Below the pieces are notes generated by a model. The model did not search any database. It was not told the DNA's origin and saw nothing but the letters and a program-made list of their open reading frames with translations. The translations under genes and the position numbers were made by a program. Below are positions 60,691 through 64,000 of a DNA stretch of 64,000 bases, in pieces. Positions within the stretch are counted from its first letter, which is position 1. Each line of letters begins with the position of its first letter. The DNA is taken from contig NW_025944504.1 in NCBI RefSeq assembly GCF_000764305.2, positions 1 to 64,000 of the forward strand, given 5' to 3'. Source of the DNA: Hyalella azteca. Taxonomy: Eukaryota > Arthropoda > Malacostraca > Amphipoda > Hyalellidae.

Positions 60691-61339
60691 CAGGAAGTAT
60701 TGCCCTGTATTGCTTGCCGTTCTCTCCTCGTCCCTGAAATTTTCATTGCAATGTTTGCTCGACTGAAATTTTCATCCAAATTTCAGTGCATGAAAATAGA
60801 ATAAAATGCGGTTTGTTTATTTCGTTCTGTAGTGTTATTCATTCATTCAGTGCATTTCCTTAAAACGAAAATGCGTCATTTCAATAGTTCAAAAGTTATA
60901 TATCAGGGATTGGGCAACAGCGCATTATTGACCCACTACCCCGCCTCAACCCCCGCCATGGGGTCACGCTCCATCCTGAGTGCTACTTTGTTGCTCGGGG
61001 CCTCCACGCCCCTTCTTCCAACTCATTTTAAAATGGCATCAGTAACTATTAAATTAACTCTAGCTCCAAATATATCTAATTCAAGAAATAAATACGCCAA
61101 TTAGCAGCAGACACCACGTAATATTCAAGTATCGTCACTGTTGCTGACGTTCTCAGTTGAAACCCCGCCCCTCTTTCCCCGCACAGCCATTTCCGAACCC
61201 GCTTGAACTGGTCAGGGTTTTAGAAGTCACTATTCTATATTACTCTCTTTAGTTTTATAAGACTTAGTCTACAGAACCGTGAGGAAAACGAATCAGTTGT
61301 ACGGAATGAGTTTATTGAAGTATTCTTTATTGTAGATCA

Positions 61340-61909
61340 TCATAAAGTAACGTGCCAATTTTTACATGTCTTGAAGTACTTGCGTACTTTTTGCTCGTCC
61401 AAGGTTACGAACAGACCTTTGCTATGAGTGAGCTCGCAGTCCATCCTCGACAACCACGACGATAATATCAACTTGTACGTCGTGATAGTAACGACAACTT
61501 AACTAAATGTTGAATCATCGCAGACGTAAGGCGCGTTCGCACTGCTTTTTGCATCACTGTTGAAGATTTCCTACTCTACAGACAGTTTTTTTAGAATTCC
61601 ACATGGCTTTCTATTTAAATGTTGACTTTCTCATAGCTTAGACTAAAGAAAGAGGAATTTCTATTAATAATAACATTTTGTACTCATTTTATGTATCAAA
61701 TGTCTGTGCCATTATAAATAAATTCCGCAAACTAACACGAGACGCAGATTAACATGGAGAAACGCAGCCATGCTGAGTTGCTGGTAGTCCCGAGTTATGA
61801 GTTGCTGTCGAAAGACCGCGTTCTTGCTGGTGTAGAAGGCAGCAGTGCAGTCAGGCGCGCCAAGTGTGAATCGTATGGCGCGCTGTTGACGCGCCTCGGC
61901 ATCGAACAT
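61340..61909 (-). CDS. Possible small two-exon gene, function unknown
   Basis: Model: exon 61909-61737 (MFDAEARQQRAIRFTLGAPD, CTAAFYTSKNAVFRQQLITR, DYQQLSMAAFLHVNLRLV) with donor GT followed by GTTAGT, spliced to exon 61445-61340 (MDCELTHSKGLFVTLDEQKV, RKYFKTCKNWHVTL-stop). Phases agree (2 to 1). AATAAA lies at 61331-61326, only about 9 nt after the stop. An in-frame TGA sits just upstream of the ATG, so this is either the first exon or one entered by an AG inside it. No family recognised. Confidence 0.28.
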
Positions 61910-61949
61910 CAGGCAACGTGATCATCCCCATTCTCCAGCGTAGACAGAC

Positions 61950-64000
61950 GGGTCGGGTGGTTCTTTGTTCAACGTAGTAAGCAATTTTTATCGCTTCTAT
62001 TTGTTATAGTTTAGGGAGAACGAACATCAATCAATATCAAGTTGTTTATTTATTCATTTAGTTGACCTTAACTTGATCAACATTTAGCAGAGAGGTCAGC
62101 TGTTGCTCATAACAATAGAGAAGCTATTCCGTCAGAAGGTATAGCTACCGTATTCTATTTATAATGTTGCTCTTCTTGTAATTTCTTTTTATATGTCTAG
62201 GAATTAGGTTTATTATTACCGACGCATACCTCGTAGTAGAATGACGGAAAATTTAGTATCATACCTCTGGGGGATTCATTTTGAAATTAAACGGACTCAT
62301 TCTCACACGTATTATAAGGTCTATTCTCACACAAAAATATTGGAAAAACAATAAAATGTGAACACCGTGATAGATTTTTTTCGAACCTTGATGGTTTCCA
62401 AGCAATCGTTTTAGTCCCCTTCTGAAAAAAATATCAAACAAACACCATTAAATCTCATAAATTCATGAATGAATTCAAAAGAATAAATCTCATCTCTTGG
62501 CCACAGATAACTTGCACCAATTCTTGAAGAGTACATTTTCCGCTACTTAAATAGCAAATGTTTGATGAGGCTATATAAATGAATGAATATTGTGTTATTT
62601 TTTATAGCCATATTTAGCAGACTATGAAAGCCAGGCCGTGTCGGTCGAAACACCTTCATGACAAATGCCGAACAGAAATGCATAACAGCAACAAACTTCA
62701 CTGAAATCGGCAAGTTTTCTCTAGTAGACTCGTAAACGACGATTGAGGACTAACTATAACATAAGGGTTCCGGAAGGAAATTAATGATTTTTCGACTCAT
62801 GTTGCCACTTCAAAAAAATAATTCTTTCTGATGTATCACATAACGCATATGAAATATGAGTAAGAAATATGATATTTCTTACTGGCAAACAAGGATATCC
62901 CTAGCTTGAATAAATGATAAAAATATACCTGCTCAGTGATGATGTTTCATTTAGGTGAAATTGACAGGTGGCAATTGAAAGGTGACATTTTGCAACTTTA
63001 TTGTAAAAATTAAATTCAGTGTGCAGGAATGCACCAAAATTGTACAAATTAATTTGAGTAAATAACACAGGTTTCAATTTCCAAATGAACTAGTAATGAA
63101 TGCGAATTACAAACTTTATTTAAATTGTACAAATTTGAGGCACTTCACCAATAAAATTGCAATGAAAGGTTATTCCGGGTTATTCATTCCAGCAATTCTA
63201 TGACATACTCCTAGTTCGGTTTCGATTTTCGCTAAAAAATGTGTTGGCCTTTCTACTGAATGTTAGGCCTACTTTTGATGGATTAATTGAACACGGTGAT
63301 GCCTGGATCCAGGCCTCACCGGGGCTGTCACGAGTTGGGAGAGGTCGCGATGATAAAGAACAATGGAGCGATCTCAGTATCGTAATAAAATATGTTCGAA
63401 AGTGTGGTCATGCTGCCTAAAAAATATGGTCATGCTGCTTAAAAAAATCCTTAAAAGATATTTATATCTCAGGATGAGAAGGATTTTCTTGCAATTACTC
63501 ACCCAGAAAGATTTATCTACAAAGATCATTCAATTTAAAATCAACTACCGCAACAGCTGCATTGCTCATGACAAGGAGTCTCGCAATAAATGCTTCAGAC
63601 TAAACATTTCGCACATTAATCCTAGTTGAAATGGTATGCTGAAATATCGAGGCCCTCACCCCAAACATGCATCTAAAAAGAGCTTGCTAACTAATGCTAG
63701 AGTGATGCTAAGTAACGAACCAAAGTATGATTATTCCAGAACCTTGGCATGTTTTTGCGAGAATGCTGCAGATATTAGCAATTCATCTTACGTTACCAAC
63801 ACATCAAGTTGTGGCTATAACCAGCACCTGAAATCACGTCACATTACTGTTCAAAATAACTGTATCTTAAAATCTCTAGTATTGGGGAAAGTTAAATGAA
63901 AATGAAAAAAAAATTAAGAAAAAATTCTTTACGAAAAAGTTTTAAATTGCTGTTGTGGCGCATTTTGCTGCTGAAGAGCAAACCATCTCGCAATGCATAA
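61950..64000. other. Gene-poor right edge
   Basis: No exon recognised. Open frames of up to 88 codons near 63363-63899 have no coding character that I can identify. Confidence 0.45.

Noticed and set aside
60504..60804. Open frames of 68-104 codons around the 15-bp satellite
   Set aside because: All are frame shadows of one tandem repeat.

Overview
This is animal (eukaryotic) genomic DNA, most likely from an arthropod and plausibly a crustacean. The inference rests on short exons with GT-AG introns in long AT-rich introns, an arthropod-style secreted PAN-like plus fucolectin gene, a Dscam-like first Ig exon, an apolipoprotein-D-like lipocalin, and dense transposons and minisatellites. The species cannot be fixed from sequence alone. 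The assembly is a draft: there is a 194-base N run at 19941-20134 and single N joins at 26051 and 46157, the first of which is preceded by what looks like sequencing-adapter sequence.

Layout. (1) 1-8.8 kb: a minus-strand gene for a secreted lectin-like protein (signal peptide and PAN/apple-like segment, then an F5/8C or fucolectin domain) runs off the left edge. Its 6.3 kb first intron is filled with foldback elements and a PIF/Harbinger-derived deletion element. (2) 9-20.5 kb: gene-poor; two damaged LINEs (a zinc-knuckle ORF1 at 13.6-14.7 kb and an endonuclease-RT LINE at 18.0-20.3 kb), tRNA-derived SINEs and a large foldback. (3) 20.47 kb: a plus-strand first coding exon of a Dscam-like immunoglobulin protein. 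(4) 21-25.7 kb: five minisatellite arrays. (5) 25.7-28.5 kb: a minus-strand lipocalin with middle exons missing at an assembly join, and a separate unassigned exon. (6) 28.5-39 kb: AT-rich, gene-poor, with tandem duplications and a LINE fragment. (7) 39.0-53.2 kb: a complete minus-strand gene for coatomer subunit beta (beta-COP, COPB1), 12 coding exons and a 960-residue model with every splice phase agreeing. (8) 53.8-64 kb: mobile-element land with foldback elements, a dimeric tRNA SINE, MITEs with target-site duplications, and one possible small two-exon gene at 61.3-61.9 kb.

The genes are not a functional unit. Beta-COP is a housekeeping vesicle-coat protein; the lipocalin, lectin-like and Ig genes encode secreted or surface proteins. 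The most unusual pattern is that several minisatellites start exactly at splice sites and carry copies of them: both sides of COPB1 exon 10, the 3' end of COPB1 exon 5, and an unassigned exon at 28.4 kb. Some of these copies are in frame and keep the splice consensus. A second strong observation is a MITE at 55.78-56.13 kb with an 8-bp duplication whose empty paralogous site lies 1.6 kb away.
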